Notes: generated by a model not told the origin, from the letters alone. Shown: positions 38,301 to 47,084, counted from the stretch's first letter. The stretch is 64,000 nucleotides of DNA from Phascolarctobacterium succinatutens CAG:287 (GCF_000434895.1 NZ_FR892814.1:1-64000); one strand, 5' to 3'. Numbers and translations are program-made.

Positions 38301-41300
38301 GCGCCGATAGTACGTACTGCTGCACTGCTGGTATCCTCTGCTTTAACTGTCAGTGTACCTTTGGAGCTGTTATCGCCTGTAGCCTGAAGCGTACTCCTAT
38401 CGATAGTAATAGCATTAGCGCCATGCAGACTGTTCTGCGCGTAGGCAGCACTGCCTGCGAAAGCAGCGCCTGCTGCTACCTGATAAGCATCAATCTTGGA
38501 CGTGCCGTCCTGCACACTGCCAAGCGTTACATTCTTGGCGATAAGCTTGCTGTTATTGTTGATGGTTACGCCGGTCTTGCGTTCTACATCAAGAACTGCA
38601 ACAGAAGCGGCAATGCCATTGCCTGCGATACCTCCTGCCACCTGCGCCGATGTCAGCTTAGCATCAACAGTACGCTTAGCGTTGACCTTCGTATCGCCGG
38701 TTGCCTGCAGCGTAGAATTGCTAACCTTCGCCTGCACGCCCTCAGCCTTGCTGCTGCCCTTGCTGGCAGTAGTACCAGGACCTGCACTCAGCTTCTGGCC
38801 GTTGCTGTCGGTATATTTATCAAAGGTCATACCTGCAGCGTTAGAACTGCTCTTGCCGTCTTTATTAGTAACAGTGCCGACAGTTCCCTGGCCTTCAATT
38901 GCAGCATTTGCTTTATTGAGAATATCGTTTGTATTAAAGGTTGCCTTTTTATCACTATCCGTAGTTTCGCTGTCGCCATACTGGTCCGCAGCTGCTGCGC
39001 CAATCGTGGTTACGCTGACGTTTGCACTGTAGCCATGTCCGCCGAGCGCAGCGTTTTCTACTACCTGCTTAACGTCCAGCTTTTCGGTTGCTGCCACGTC
39101 GATGGCACCGGCAGTAATCTTGCTGCCGCTGATTTCGGTGATAACGCCTGTGTCAATCGTATTCACGCCTACGCCGATGGCAACGCCTGCAGCGCCCACT
39201 GCATCAGCACCATTGACAAAGCTTGTTTTCACAATGTTATCTGCCTTCGCTGCGAAGGTGCCCTGTACTTGCAGGTTGCTGTTATCCTTCACCAGCGTGG
39301 AAACAGTGTTATCCAAATTATTTACAGCTACGTTCAGACCGCCTGCAACCATGCTGGCAGCTACGCCAAAGACTGCTGTTGTCACATCAGTCTTGTTGGC
39401 AGCGTTAACAGTGATATCACCTGTTTCAGCCGTTACTTTGCTGCCGCTCAGCTCAGCAACAGTCTTGCTGTCATCATCCACTACGCCGATGCCTGCGCCA
39501 CCGGCAGCGCTCACGAGCGCACCGGAAGCTGCGGCAGCAGCGCTGCGCAACGTAATATCGTTAACGTGGTCAGCAGTAATTGCCAAACCATTATTCGTGC
39601 CTTGGATATTCTTTACTGCAGCAGTAATTTCTGCGTCCAGCTTAGCAACCGAAACAGTGCCCGCGCCGGCTCCGGCGCCATAAGCGCCGCCGGCTGCGGC
39701 AATACCGTAGGAGTTGGTGGACATTTTCGCCTTATTCAAGGCAGCGACGTCGATGCTATTGCCGTTGACAAGCTTCTTCGCACTGCCACCGTCAATCATT
39801 GCCGTTACATTTCTGCTGACAACACCGGTATCAGATGCCAGACCGAAGCCTGCACCACCATCAGCGCCACCGCCTACACCCAGCGAACCTACATGGCTTT
39901 CGCTCTTGGTAGCATCGTTTGCTGCTACATAAACGTCTGCCTTGCTGCGGTCGGTCAATGCTGCATTAATGCTGCTATTCGTTACCTTGGCATTGGTTGC
40001 GCCCAAAATACGGTTAACAGTAACCGTACCTGCTACGCCCACGCCAACGTCAGCACTGACTGCCACACCAGCGCTGACTGCTACATTCGTCAGGTTGTGC
40101 TCCGCATCAGCCGCGATGATAACGCCGGTGCGCTTTTTATCGCTGACTACATTATCATTATCCTTATTGCGTTCGTTGACAGCCACACCTGCATCATTGC
40201 CTGCTGCCGTCAGCTCTGCATTATTCTTAACTACGCTTTCAGTAGTACCGCTGATTTCATTGTAGGCTACACCCATGCCAACGCCGGCCTGACCGCCTGC
40301 CGCCACACCAAAGGCACCTGCAAAATTCTGCAGGGTATCCTTGCTCTTGGCAATTACGGCCAGCGTGCCGTCTGCATTAATCTTGGCACCGTCAATCGCA
40401 GCCTTGGTATCGTTCGCCAGCAGGTTTACGCCGATGTTACCGGCAATACCTGCAGTTTTGGCAACACCGCCAGCTACGCCAACAGAAAGAATGCTGCTGT
40501 CAGATTTAGCTTCAGCTGTGAAGCCCTTAACCTTGTATTCACCCTTGGTAACAGTAGTATTGGTATCAGCATCAAGCTGGTTAACCGCAATACCTGCACC
40601 AATCGCAGCGTCTTTAGCACCTGCAGCAACAACGGCAACGGTAGTAATCTTGCCCTTACTGTCAGCAGTAGCCTGCACAGTCGCTGCATTATTCTTATCC
40701 TTATTGATATGGGTATTAACAAGCTCTGTATCGGTATCCTTCTTGATCATAGCAGCAGAGCCTGCGCCACTGAAGGCCACATTACCGGTAGTAATGGAGG
40801 TACCTACGGAAATAGTCGTCAGCGTAGATTCATCTACGGCATTGACGCTAATCTTGCCATCGTCAGTAGTGGTAATATCAGCATTATTGATAGCAGCCTT
40901 GTTGGTTTGCTTTTTCTCGCCAGCGCTGCCGGTGATATTGCCGATTTCGTTATAAGCTACGCTGCCGCCAGCCGCAAATTTAGCATTGCTGCCTGCGCTG
41001 ACGCTTACCGCACCCACTACTGCCAGCTGGTTGCTGTCATCCGAGGACTTCACTGCCACCTTGCTCATGTTGTTGAGCTTCGTACGTCTGCCGTCATATT
41101 TGTCAATAACAGCTTCTACATCATTACGACCGCGGTTAACAACAACCACGCCATTCAAAGCGTTGGCTGTACCTGCGGTAACTGCTGCACCGACGCTGTA
41201 CACGTTACCCTTGTTGGCTGCATCTACAGTAAGAATACTGCTAGCATCATCATTCGCGCCGCTTATTTCGCTGCCCTTGACATACGCACCGGTAGTATTG

Positions 41301-44300
41301 TTCAAGGAATTGTAGGCAACTGCCAAGCCTGCGCCCACCTTAGAGTTGGAACCGGCAGTAACGCCAATCTGTCCTGCAACATTCACTGCCAAAGCACCGC
41401 TTTCGGCCTTTACATCAGTTTTGGGCGTAATAAGCTTGCTGTTTTCAACAGCTGCCGTAATATCGTTATTCAGCGACTGCCAGTTAGCACTGCCGCCTAC
41501 GCCGAAGCTGCCTGCAGTTCCGGCAACACCGGCCGCAAAGCCTGCCAGTACAGTATGGCTTGCCGCATTAACGTTCGTGCCGACCAAAGCATCACCGCTG
41601 CCTTTGCCGGTAGTCGTAATATTGCTGTCCTTAATCTTAGCATTGTAATCATTATCAATATCGCTGACAGTTACAGATGCAGCTGCGCTACCGCCGTCGT
41701 TACCGGTGGTAACGCCTACGCTGACCGCGCCTGTAACAATCACATTGCCGCCGCGGGTAATATCAACATTGGTAGGCTTATCGCTGTCGCCGCTTTCATC
41801 TGCTGCCTGCTTCACCTGCTCCAGATATGCAGAGCCGTCAGCATCGAGGCCGCGTTTCTTGAGATATGCAGCCTGCGTGTTGGCAGATTCCGCTGTATCA
41901 TAGGCTGCAACATTCAGGCTTTCGCCGGTCAGTGTTACGCCCTCAACCGTTGCATTGGCATAGTTATCCAATTTATTGTAGGCGGAATTGCCGGAGAAAG
42001 CATAGGAGGTCTTGGCACCGCCTGCTACACTCACGTTGGCAGCTACGCCAACCTGCGTCATGTTGGTAGTCGCTTTGACATCAGCAGTAGTAATCTTGTC
42101 ATAGGTGCCACCTAAAATGGCCGCCTGCACGTCATTCTTCAGCGAACCGTAGGCCACAGTCGCGCCGCCGACAAAAGCGTTATCGCCACCAATAGAAAGG
42201 CTGGTATTCACGCCGCCGGTTATCTGGATATCGTTATCAAAAGCTGTATTGGTAATGGAGGTTGCACGCTTATCCTCACCGCTTACATTTTCATTATTAA
42301 CCTTATTATTCTGCAGCAATGCATAAGCAGTATTATCTGCAATATTTACCGACGCATTGACGGTAGCAGCAATATTAGTGCCGCCATTGCCGCCGGAATT
42401 CTTCGCCAGCGCCAGTCCCAGGCCTGCAGCTGCCAGCGAGCCGGATTTTTGCGCATTGTTGATAATCGCAGCAGCGTTTTCAATTTCGCTGTTGCTGATT
42501 ACCGCCAAGGTCTGCGAATCGATATCATTTACAGCAGCAGTACCGCCAAAGGCTGCATTATGGCTGTTCGCATTATTGTCCTTAGTCAGCTTCTTCCAGG
42601 AGATGCCTGCAGCACCACCGGCAGCCACCATCATAGCAGTGTCCTTAGCAGTTACAGTGATAGTTTTACCGTTAGTAGCGTCCTTGGCAATGTTAATCTT
42701 AACATTGTCCACAAGTGCACCGGTATCGCCATCCAGCAGATTAATTGCTGCGCTGCCTGCACCAGCAATAGTTACGGAGGACTGCTGCCCGGACGGAGTA
42801 GCGGTAGGCTTTTGGTCAGTAGGCAATACCTTCTGCGCTTCGGTCTGACGGTCCATCAGGCCGTTAATCTTTCCTGCTACCTTATGGTCAAGTGCATTGA
42901 GCTTATTTGTAAGAGCATTAGTCTTGTTGCTTACGAAATTACCCAGCTTGTCAAAAATACCAACTTCACCACTGTCATCAGCGGTAGATACGCCGCCGGC
43001 AACAGCAACATTGATAATTTTGCCGCCGGTTTCAGCATTAACCTTAAACGAGCCTGCATTGATAGTGCCTTTAGTGCCATCAGCAGTCTTAGAGCCGAAG
43101 AAGTCTGCCTGCTCTGTATATGTCGTATCGCCGTCCGTACCCTGACGCAGACCGGAAGCATTCTGCACCAGCTGCTGCAGAGTTGCACGTTTTTCGGCAG
43201 CAGTATTCGCCAGCTTTTCGGCTTCCTTGCTGCGGTCCGCATTTGCGTCCTCGCCCAGTTTATCACCGCTATCGCTGCCGCTTTCGCCCTGCTCAGTTGT
43301 AGCCTGCGGAGGAGCTGCATAGCCATTATCACCAATCGCTGCATAGGTATAGCGGTCAAAATTGGTAATCGTTGCTGCCACACCAATGCCTGCATTTTCG
43401 CCCATAGCCACAGCACCAGCTGCGCTATAAACATTGGTATCATTCTTAGCATTGAGGTTGACTGCGCCCGTGCCTGCGTTGATAACTGCTTCGTCATCTA
43501 CGGAAACAAGGCTGTTGCTTGCACCCTCAAGGTATCCCACCATGCCGCTGACGCCGCTGGTTGTGCCTTTGCCTGCGCCAAGCGACAGCTGGATATGGTC
43601 AATTTTATTTTCCGTACCTATATCTATAGAGCCTGCAGTCAGCTTCGCTCCCTGTGCTACCGCAACAAGGCTGTTGGCATCAGCCAGGCCAATGGCAAAG
43701 GTTCCGCCAGCTGCGTTTTTACCACCGCCATTAAGGCCGAGCTTACCTGCCAACGATACATCAAACTGCTTCGATGCAGCCTTCATTGCCAGCTCGTTAC
43801 CAGCTTTAATGTTAGCGTTCTTACCGATTAATATGCGCGCATTATTGCTGATATCCGTTGCTACTGCACTGCCTGCCAGCGCAATTGTAGCAGGCTTTTC
43901 ATGTTCTCCAGGGCCGCTCTTGCCGCCGTTAGCACTACCTGCCGAGAAATTAAGATAGCTGTTGGGATTAGCAAAGGCTGCAGCTGCGCTCACTACATTA
44001 ATCGGACCTACAGCAATATTCTTAGCTTCATCACCCAGTGCACTGGTCAAAGCGCTGCAAGCAGCAGTGAAATCTTTATACTTTTGTCCGCCGAACAGGT
44101 CCATGAAGTCCACCTGCTCTCCACCGTTAGAAGAGAAGCAGTTATCCTTGGCATAATTAAAGAAAGCATCTGCTGCATTACTCAAGGCATCTGCCTTAGC
44201 TTCGATATCAGCATGATTTTCACCTTTATAGGCAGCCTTAACCTTGGCGCAGGCATCCTTAACCTCCTGCACCATGCGGTTGATACGGTTATATTCAAAG

Positions 44301-46759
44301 CTGCTGTTGGCCGCAATATTTACCTTGCCACCGGTAAGCGTAACGTTGGTAGCGTTGTCAGGATTCTGTGCTTCCTCGCCACCGGCAACAGTGACGGTAG
44401 CAGTATTATCCAGCTTGCTGTAAAGCACGGACGCATTGACGAGCGCCTTGTTGTCTACATCCTTGTCATAGTTATTGCTTTTGCCGGTAACCTGCATCTG
44501 GGTATCTTCAATAACGCTTTTAGCAGTGATATTAAGATCATTTTTGGCAGCAAGCGCAACACCCTGCCCAATTTTTACATCAGCAGTATTGCTTTCCACT
44601 GCAACGCCCACGCTGACGCCGGTGCTCATGAAATCAGCCAGCTTATCCCACGGCTTAGGCTCCGTCGGTGCAGAAGGTGTAGACGGCGCGTTAAGCTTAT
44701 CCTTCAGCTTTTGCGGCGTGTACTTGGCGTTGGCCAGCCATTTTTTAATACCGCCCAATAATTGATCCTTAGCGCCGTTTTCGCCAATAAGCGAATCTAA
44801 GGACTGAGAGCCTTTGATATTGGTAACAATCTTCTTCATAAATGCCGAAGAACCCATAGCGTTGTTGGCAATGACAGTATTATCCGTCAAAACATTTTCC
44901 GCATTAACAGACAGGCTTCCATCCTTGCTGCTTACATTGCCATTGATGTTGACATTTGCCTTGCTGTCATAATCAGTTACGTTGACAGCGGTAGCAACTA
45001 CAGCCTTTTCACCTGTGCTTACCTCTGCCTTGGTAATCACACTGTTTACAGACTTCGCTTCAATGTTGACGTCCTTTTGCAGCTCAGTCATCTGCGCAGT
45101 CTTGCCAATGGTAACACTGCTCTTGTTGTCACCCGTAGTGATATTCAACGCTACATCACCCAAATTAGGGTTTTCAGAAACATCCATAGTGGTGGCCTTG
45201 GCTTCACTGTTCACCTTGCTGTCGGCCAAGGCAGTAACGGACGTACCGCCCGTGGATTTAAGGGTGCCGTCAATATTTACTGCTGCCTCATTATGTGTTT
45301 GGCTGTAGGTTACGGCAGCCGCCGGGATGATGTTGGTGCCTGCCACGTTCATAACCTTCAGCAAAGCAGTGCTGGCGCCAGCGCCGGCTTCCACGCTGCT
45401 GTTCGCCTTGATATTCAGCGCAGGCTTAACAACCTTGCCCTCGCTGACAGTATCACTGCCAGTGGCGTTAATCTCAGCACTTTGGCCTACGTTGACCTCA
45501 GCCTTGCTGTTCAAAACTGCATAGGAAGCATCAAGGTTAGCTGTGAGTGCGCCCACAATATTAGAAGTAACGTTGCTGGCGTTCAGCACGCTGCTTTCCG
45601 CGCTCACATAACGGTTAACTGCATCGGCAGTAATATCAACCTGCGTTGCTTCAACAGTGCCATCAACATTGACTGTGGCATTAGTAGTAACGATCTGCCC
45701 ATAAAGATGGGAATTGGTAGTAGTGGAGGGAGTATAATTTTCTTTATATTGGTCGGATTTTTCAACTACAACATTGTTCAACGCCTGCGCGCTTAGCTTG
45801 GCATTGCCTGTAGCCTTTACTTCTGCGCCATTGGCAACGCTAAGCTCGGCTTCCACCTTAGCGCCTGCAATCTTACTGAAGTCATCAAGCATTTTGTAGT
45901 TATCATTATAATTGTTAGAGGCTGCGAGGACGATATCACCGCTGCCCGTTTTTTTCGCAGTAAGTGCAGTACCAGACAGACCGGATTTAACTTTATTAGT
46001 ATTAACAATATCCTTAAAATTAACAACTCCAGTACTAATAGACGCACCCGTTGCCGTTGCGCCTGCAGCTACATCACCTATAGTATTTTCACTTACATTT
46101 TTGCCTACGCCAATCTTGGCAGCACGCAAATTAACAGCGTTAACAGCGTTAACCTTACCTAAAACGTTGATGGTGCCGCTGGCGTTAATAGGAATCTGGG
46201 CAAAGCCTTCATCCTTGATTATAGTATTAAACTTATCCTCAGTACCAAGTTTCTTATATTCATCAAAGGCAGTCTTAGTCGGCGTAGCAACGTAAAGCGC
46301 ACCGGCATTAATCACACCGGTTTTGCCAACTGCCATACCGTTGGAGCTGAAGAAGAAAAGGTTACCGCCAATCTTTTTGTTCTGAATCGCATTGACTGTG
46401 CCGTTGATATCAATGCGTGAATCAACAAAGTTAACCAGATTACCAACCTTGCCGTTTACATCCGTGCCAAAGTACATATTGGCAATATTATTAGCGTCCA
46501 GCTTGAACTCTTTAAACTGGTTAATTGCTACATTATTATTGAAAACCTGACTGGCAAAAATGTCAGCAACACCGTTTTCATTAAATTTAACGGCATTACC
46601 ATCCGCCCTTGTAATAGTGCTCGCCAGTGCAGCTACAGGCTGCATTACAAAGCCAATGGCCGTAACAGCGCTGACAATTTTCTGTGCAGTGGAATCTTTC
46701 GCAATAGCGCTCAAGCTGAGCCTTTCTGCGCTACGCAGGAATTTACGGTTAACCTTCAT
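29384..46759 (-). CDS. Giant two-partner secreted filamentous adhesin (LktA/FHA-like TpsA)
   Basis: A 5,791-residue exoprotein. The N-terminus is a long extended signal region (MKVNRKFLRSAERLSLSAIA ... QPVAALAS, about 47 residues). A TPS secretion domain follows (about 48-200; FNNNVAINQFKEFKLDANN, GGNLFFFSSNGMAVGKTGVI). Thousands of residues of Gly/Ala/Asn/Val-rich beta-helix repeats then alternate segments such as AAVAGG, AVNDI and NVNAK. Two alpha-helical, charged inserts break the pattern (about 820-913 and 4400-4541). Near the C-terminus there are 82-residue tandem repeats (about 5148-5433), then an acidic end (DLYDLDEDDNKSE). No toxin domain is recognisable. It resembles leukotoxin LktA-family adhesins. 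AGGAGG precedes the ATG, and the promoter is ~200 bp upstream. Confidence 0.93.
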   Translation of the reverse strand: MKVNRKFLRSAERLSLSAIAKDSTAQKIVSAVTAIGFVMQPVAALASTITRADGNAVKFNENGVADIFASQVFNNNVAINQFKEFKLDANNIANMYFGTDVNGKVGNLVNFVDSRIDINGTVNAIQNKKIGGNLFFFSSNGMAVGKTGVINAGALYVATPTKTAFDEYKKLGTEDKFNTIIKDEGFAQIPINASGTINVLGKVNAVNAVNLRAAKIGVGKNVSENTIGDVAAGATATGASISTGVVNFKDIVNTNKVKSGLSGTALTAKKTGSGDIVLAASNNYNDNYKMLDDFSKIAGAKVEAELSVANGAEVKATGNAKLSAQALNNVVVEKSDQYKENYTPSTTTNSHLYGQIVTTNATVNVDGTVEATQVDITADAVNRYVSAESSVLNASNVTSNIVGALTANLDASYAVLNSKAEVNVGQSAEINATGSDTVSEGKVVKPALNIKANSSVEAGAGASTALLKVMNVAGTNIIPAAAVTYSQTHNEAAVNIDGTLKSTGGTSVTALADSKVNSEAKATTMDVSENPNLGDVALNITTGDNKSSVTIGKTAQMTELQKDVNIEAKSVNSVITKAEVSTGEKAVVATAVNVTDYDSKANVNINGNVSSKDGSLSVNAENVLTDNTVIANNAMGSSAFMKKIVTNIKGSQSLDSLIGENGAKDQLLGGIKKWLANAKYTPQKLKDKLNAPSTPSAPTEPKPWDKLADFMSTGVSVGVAVESNTADVKIGQGVALAAKNDLNITAKSVIEDTQMQVTGKSNNYDKDVDNKALVNASVLYSKLDNTATVTVAGGEEAQNPDNATNVTLTGGKVNIAANSSFEYNRINRMVQEVKDACAKVKAAYKGENHADIEAKADALSNAADAFFNYAKDNCFSSNGGEQVDFMDLFGGQKYKDFTAACSALTSALGDEAKNIAVGPINVVSAAAAFANPNSYLNFSAGSANGGKSGPGEHEKPATIALAGSAVATDISNNARILIGKNANIKAGNELAMKAASKQFDVSLAGKLGLNGGGKNAAGGTFAIGLADANSLVAVAQGAKLTAGSIDIGTENKIDHIQLSLGAGKGTTSGVSGMVGYLEGASNSLVSVDDEAVINAGTGAVNLNAKNDTNVYSAAGAVAMGENAGIGVAATITNFDRYTYAAIGDNGYAAPPQATTEQGESGSDSGDKLGEDANADRSKEAEKLANTAAEKRATLQQLVQNASGLRQGTDGDTTYTEQADFFGSKTADGTKGTINAGSFKVNAETGGKIINVAVAGGVSTADDSGEVGIFDKLGNFVSNKTNALTNKLNALDHKVAGKINGLMDRQTEAQKVLPTDQKPTATPSGQQSSVTIAGAGSAAINLLDGDTGALVDNVKINIAKDATNGKTITVTAKDTAMMVAAGGAAGISWKKLTKDNNANSHNAAFGGTAAVNDIDSQTLAVISNSEIENAAAIINNAQKSGSLAAAGLGLALAKNSGGNGGTNIAATVNASVNIADNTAYALLQNNKVNNENVSGEDKRATSITNTAFDNDIQITGGVNTSLSIGGDNAFVGGATVAYGSLKNDVQAAILGGTYDKITTADVKATTNMTQVGVAANVSVAGGAKTSYAFSGNSAYNKLDNYANATVEGVTLTGESLNVAAYDTAESANTQAAYLKKRGLDADGSAYLEQVKQAADESGDSDKPTNVDITRGGNVIVTGAVSVGVTTGNDGGSAAASVTVSDIDNDYNAKIKDSNITTTGKGSGDALVGTNVNAASHTVLAGFAAGVAGTAGSFGVGGSANWQSLNNDITAAVENSKLITPKTDVKAESGALAVNVAGQIGVTAGSNSKVGAGLAVAYNSLNNTTGAYVKGSEISGANDDASSILTVDAANKGNVYSVGAAVTAGTANALNGVVVVNRGRNDVEAVIDKYDGRRTKLNNMSKVAVKSSDDSNQLAVVGAVSVSAGSNAKFAAGGSVAYNEIGNITGSAGEKKQTNKAAINNADITTTDDGKISVNAVDESTLTTISVGTSITTGNVAFSGAGSAAMIKKDTDTELVNTHINKDKNNAATVQATADSKGKITTVAVVAAGAKDAAIGAGIAVNQLDADTNTTVTKGEYKVKGFTAEAKSDSSILSVGVAGGVAKTAGIAGNIGVNLLANDTKAAIDGAKINADGTLAVIAKSKDTLQNFAGAFGVAAGGQAGVGMGVAYNEISGTTESVVKNNAELTAAGNDAGVAVNERNKDNDNVVSDKKRTGVIIAADAEHNLTNVAVSAGVAVSADVGVGVAGTVTVNRILGATNAKVTNSSINAALTDRSKADVYVAANDATKSESHVGSLGVGGGADGGAGFGLASDTGVVSRNVTAMIDGGSAKKLVNGNSIDVAALNKAKMSTNSYGIAAAGGAYGAGAGAGTVSVAKLDAEITAAVKNIQGTNNGLAITADHVNDITLRSAAAAASGALVSAAGGAGIGVVDDDSKTVAELSGSKVTAETGDITVNAANKTDVTTAVFGVAASMVAGGLNVAVNNLDNTVSTLVKDNSNLQVQGTFAAKADNIVKTSFVNGADAVGAAGVAIGVGVNTIDTGVITEISGSKITAGAIDVAATEKLDVKQVVENAALGGHGYSANVSVTTIGAAAADQYGDSETTDSDKKATFNTNDILNKANAAIEGQGTVGTVTNKDGKSSSNAAGMTFDKYTDSNGQKLSAGPGTTASKGSSKAEGVQAKVSNSTLQATGDTKVNAKRTVDAKLTSAQVAGGIAGNGIAASVAVLDVERKTGVTINNNSKLIAKNVTLGSVQDGTSKIDAYQVAAGAAFAGSAAYAQNSLHGANAITIDRSTLQATGDNSSKGTLTVKAEDTSSAAVRTIGATAGAVAGGVLVTNATNNSDNTVTIGGSKLIAGKEYSYGNGYYNIGKVDVASVKANSITAETYGGMVGIAAAQGIVALATDAGSSKVNVTGASGLLGKSVSMNATNKPAVRAEAQAYSGGLLAVAGVAVSKAKASGTVEAKVADGSSFAADNVEITANVTTQTAKDENNKEYAIDNVSAKTIGATASGQYAAGFNTAYAENDMTVSVDVGKEQYSVNALKLKADNASVISADTLGVTVGGYIASGSNWSDTKTNLTTSVKAAGVKENVYNSLGSVNISSSGYSAVNNDANGYGGGIVGFNPVAARSQNQITTNTTADVSGKWQNVGSLSVATNNADKLDILADSLTAAVVGASGTEIKNNVTHNANINVTGDITTSGKQSYIANNTLNHDVDLKGSGYGGGSVNVNDMDNDLTYTAGVNINNATLSGTGSAGSIEALAYTDGKMNYSNTLKSAGVVPVTIAASKNVITYNNSINVSGSNLSTAKADQDITLAATDETTATFDTTADTQGGAVGAASAKTDNTLNRSNKITVTNGKILSTNDVNIYAGANLDGITSSLTYNVLADAYNKTAVPLATAPKAKNTMTQENQVSINGDIDSVRHVNFKAGKGMTTVSTSAREYNIYKGTSGSGSVTSTALGEVTPGETVNNYVDIASGKNVRAGIHNNLELTISGSTKVTNPEFDASGNVISGKEGSIDFSGIKVETGAGQDWFDTKQNVTADVVELQNGLYARLQEINDLLGQYASTSDEYSILNSERDRIITQMEENGFVKTSVEGGKTYRSIFDKISLPAVDVKDIVVSGGNINIEADKLQGSGSLTAQGAKNLTINNSSDLYLKINDLAIKDKGGVIRYNDAEVSKVDGFNGTMNNAAGTNADPKITVKSTGISTNGLTKPDIGIFGTVQNSTGDVLIQNSNYNINVDGNANISARNIELKADKGSVTQNSKGLLLIGGDPVTKYQFSDAIAKKIQSYVSNQAVNGKTTIDWLSNIGSYQAYKDALIAHKDDLGLTDAEVNEIRNYSVNKSSGIVAGNNVYISGLNVNLDGLVQSGYKNFKVTLDNAANNKIGNLDSDYARNRTALTDQYVMSNDKYCVSTKAGAVYNAATGAYDYTVKVYYNPATKELLTEAIEPNGGKIYITGALSSTGSGKLLAMDGTANIAIDTTNADRNLRVNKITNKDITGLISIKDTQKNTLTEYTTDGQKMSVKTTQLNNKGNATSTSTTQVNGSATTYKPADGMTINWTGGTSGDKKIIKWQYEKDFVFWGLIKYGTTKDFVENEEVKNGKTEVSSSSITGADPLGQGTVIKVNNNAKEYGVTTKDYNNPDESTYTPVVENKKYSGLSGKIFGYGNCTYTWTETQMHSTSSTYTIKGDKPINVGFMTGGSGDISVNSAKDMYLAGNISNATKADGSAIGKVTLNSNGGAISSVGSARVDADDLTAKAAKGISINHSALGNMAKLNIEATTGDVSINSDRGKLQFVGGNKGALSGNLVINAAGDITTASDTVLNGNRIDFTTLGAINAAIVPGQTLTSSDTMSASVNANAYGDITLTNSNGDMRIGHIASQTGDVSLTTSGSFIDAVGDSTLSDSESKLQKWQELGLINSNDKAEESAASAAAAKSERVQALEKQAQRLDAAKVDNYKAAAKAYNDKLAGSETLNQAKKAYIDASAEAAKLTDKDAQKQALTNARNAYMEALRKDSVFADKGYSDAELQWIINYAEVDNSTAYGWSKNELLYAIQDSVLNAAPGQVLTVDKANVQGKNISLSAGKNIGIDGEATNIAYSEMGKLDNLKLLAQAKAGDLTWNYKDSRIEVRQQRQITVKLADGGKLNLKANTSNTGNTGNVYLAGVKDTMLDISGTINTTQDVKLLSDKGIRMNDGSIVADNLIIQGGNGDVGSKDAFIKTNISGNLEANTDTGHGVYLHQTAAGGKPAQVLTIQDAATGTLVLKADNGMQMTTEAGKNTGYLNANSINLQAANGDIGKADDGIRILENGAVINAKAENGSVYLQGAGTKDAGLVVDSITAKGNAKLNLDGNVNFGNGATSGSINAGGDVTVNGNNVNLNAGTVTAGGAGNINAGKDVNVTTGSITSDGAGNITAGNNVNLNSSTLTAGADSVITATNGNIALGSSGITVNGANNGLKLDANGSVMQDAAAAGITADNLTVESGETQQLLSKSNKVKSLTIKGKNAGSSLMVNGVTRFNGTTDNLLVTVADSHIKGDVLIENYQADTGKITINSTIDTSKYNDEHTGNITVTTDGDITTADGVALNAADKVSINSKKGSVATGGNVTANNEVDIDAAKDITANGSLTSTNANVDLLASGSITTQGTVNALNNVIANANGNINTNGDVTATNGKAVLNSSAGSVTTKNVTAGQAVDIDAAKDITASGSLTSDTANVDLNAGGSITTQGTVNALNNVIANANGNINTNGDVTAETGQAKLNSSEGSVTTKNVKANKDVDIDAKQNITANGNLTSTQANVDLNAGGSITTSGQVEANNNVIANANGNINTNGDVTATNGNAVLNSSAGSVTSTVNALNNVIANANGDINTKGDVTATNGNAVLNSKGGSVNTQNVTAGQAVDIDAANNITANGSLTSDTANVDLNAGGSITTSGQVKAQQNVDYNAKGSITTEDIINSTAGNIHLQTDAAKGDITFGGDVTAEHGNINIDVLQNGSVTDHDNKDNKFTALGDKGDINSGNFALHIKGAGDVDLHEIYATNDARIDVAKGSLKLAKINGDLVALQLRTEGEKLQVDELIAGTKIIAQGSDIDLNKIQQRLDADGLLTIVPDGAQLNKPIDNLKIGEIITNKGVRFEHLWLNNGSIKVSEGMFHIDKLVVNNVAHFSNKHMKTAVWGAPPQRDGSDSVYWNNIAVNNPADNLTEWQQEGTNPDKWMYLHFTAQPNVQHSNGALLDLRNYDYVYDQRFTAVDHMLQQLNENKAEEYDINHAPDVVQYFRYDLYDLDEDDNKSEPVKITVEA
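30461..31444 (-). repeat. 246-bp in-frame tandem repeats in tpsA
   Basis: Units begin (minus strand) at 31318, 31072, 30826 and 30706. Each encodes NVIANANG[ND]INT.GDVTA and onward. Spacings are 246, 246 and 120 bp. The third unit is only 40 codons because 42 codons (126 bp) are missing from its middle, in frame. A partial unit precedes the first. High identity between units marks recent recombination and is a likely source of length variation or assembly error. Confidence 0.88.
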
Positions 46760-46930
46760 CTTAGTTTCCCTCCTTATTAATGCCTAGCCGATATGCATAA
46801 AAAAGCAATAATCTTCTAAATTAATCTTAGAGCATCCTCTGCGAAACAGCAATTAACTAAAGGTTATGACCGCCTGCTCGCAGTAAGATATATTCTAGTA
46901 ATTTATTGAAACAGAACATATAGTTAAGCA

Positions 46931-46950
46931 TAAGGTTATACTTAACCTTA
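46931..46950. promoter_or_regulatory. Operator-like inverted repeat at the tpsA transcription start
   Basis: TAAGGTTA (46931-46938) and TAACCTTA (46943-46950) form an 8-bp inverted repeat just downstream of the tpsA -10 box, covering roughly +1 to +20. Another AAGGTTAT half-site is at 46860-46867. It could be a repressor site or a 5'-end hairpin. Confidence 0.5.
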
Positions 46951-46957
46951 TACTTTA

Positions 46958-46986
46958 ATTATAAAACCATCTTGTCTTAACGTCAA
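46958..46986 (-). promoter_or_regulatory. tpsA operon promoter
   Basis: On the minus strand, TTGACG (complement of 46981-46986) and TATAAT (complement of 46958-46963), exactly 17 bp apart. Transcription would start about 46951, giving a ~190-nt leader before the tpsA ATG. Confidence 0.8.
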
Positions 46987-47016
46987 TAATTTAATAAGTT
47001 TTTTTATCATATGAGT

Positions 47017-47063
47017 GATTAGGCCGTTGATTGGCTAATCGAATCGTCTAAAGTTCAACGGTA
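47017..47063. promoter_or_regulatory. LytTR-like half-sites between the divergent promoters
   Basis: GCCGTTGAT (47023-47031, plus) and ACCGTTGAA (complement of 47054-47062) each match the published LytTR half-site [TA][AC][CA]GTTN[AG][TG] at all but one position. They are inverted, 22 bp apart. A further inverted repeat, GATTA..GCC/GGCTAATC, spans 47017-47040. The segment lies between the tpsA -35 box and the LytTR-gene -35 box. Confidence 0.45.
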
Positions 47064-47084
47064 AATTGATTTTAAGATAATTTA

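Noticed and set aside
29111..44761. Several long plus-strand open frames (up to 1,230 codons) antisense to tpsA
   Set aside because: They reflect the low-complexity repeats and periodic codon use of tpsA read backwards. They have no ribosome sites and no recognisable domains.
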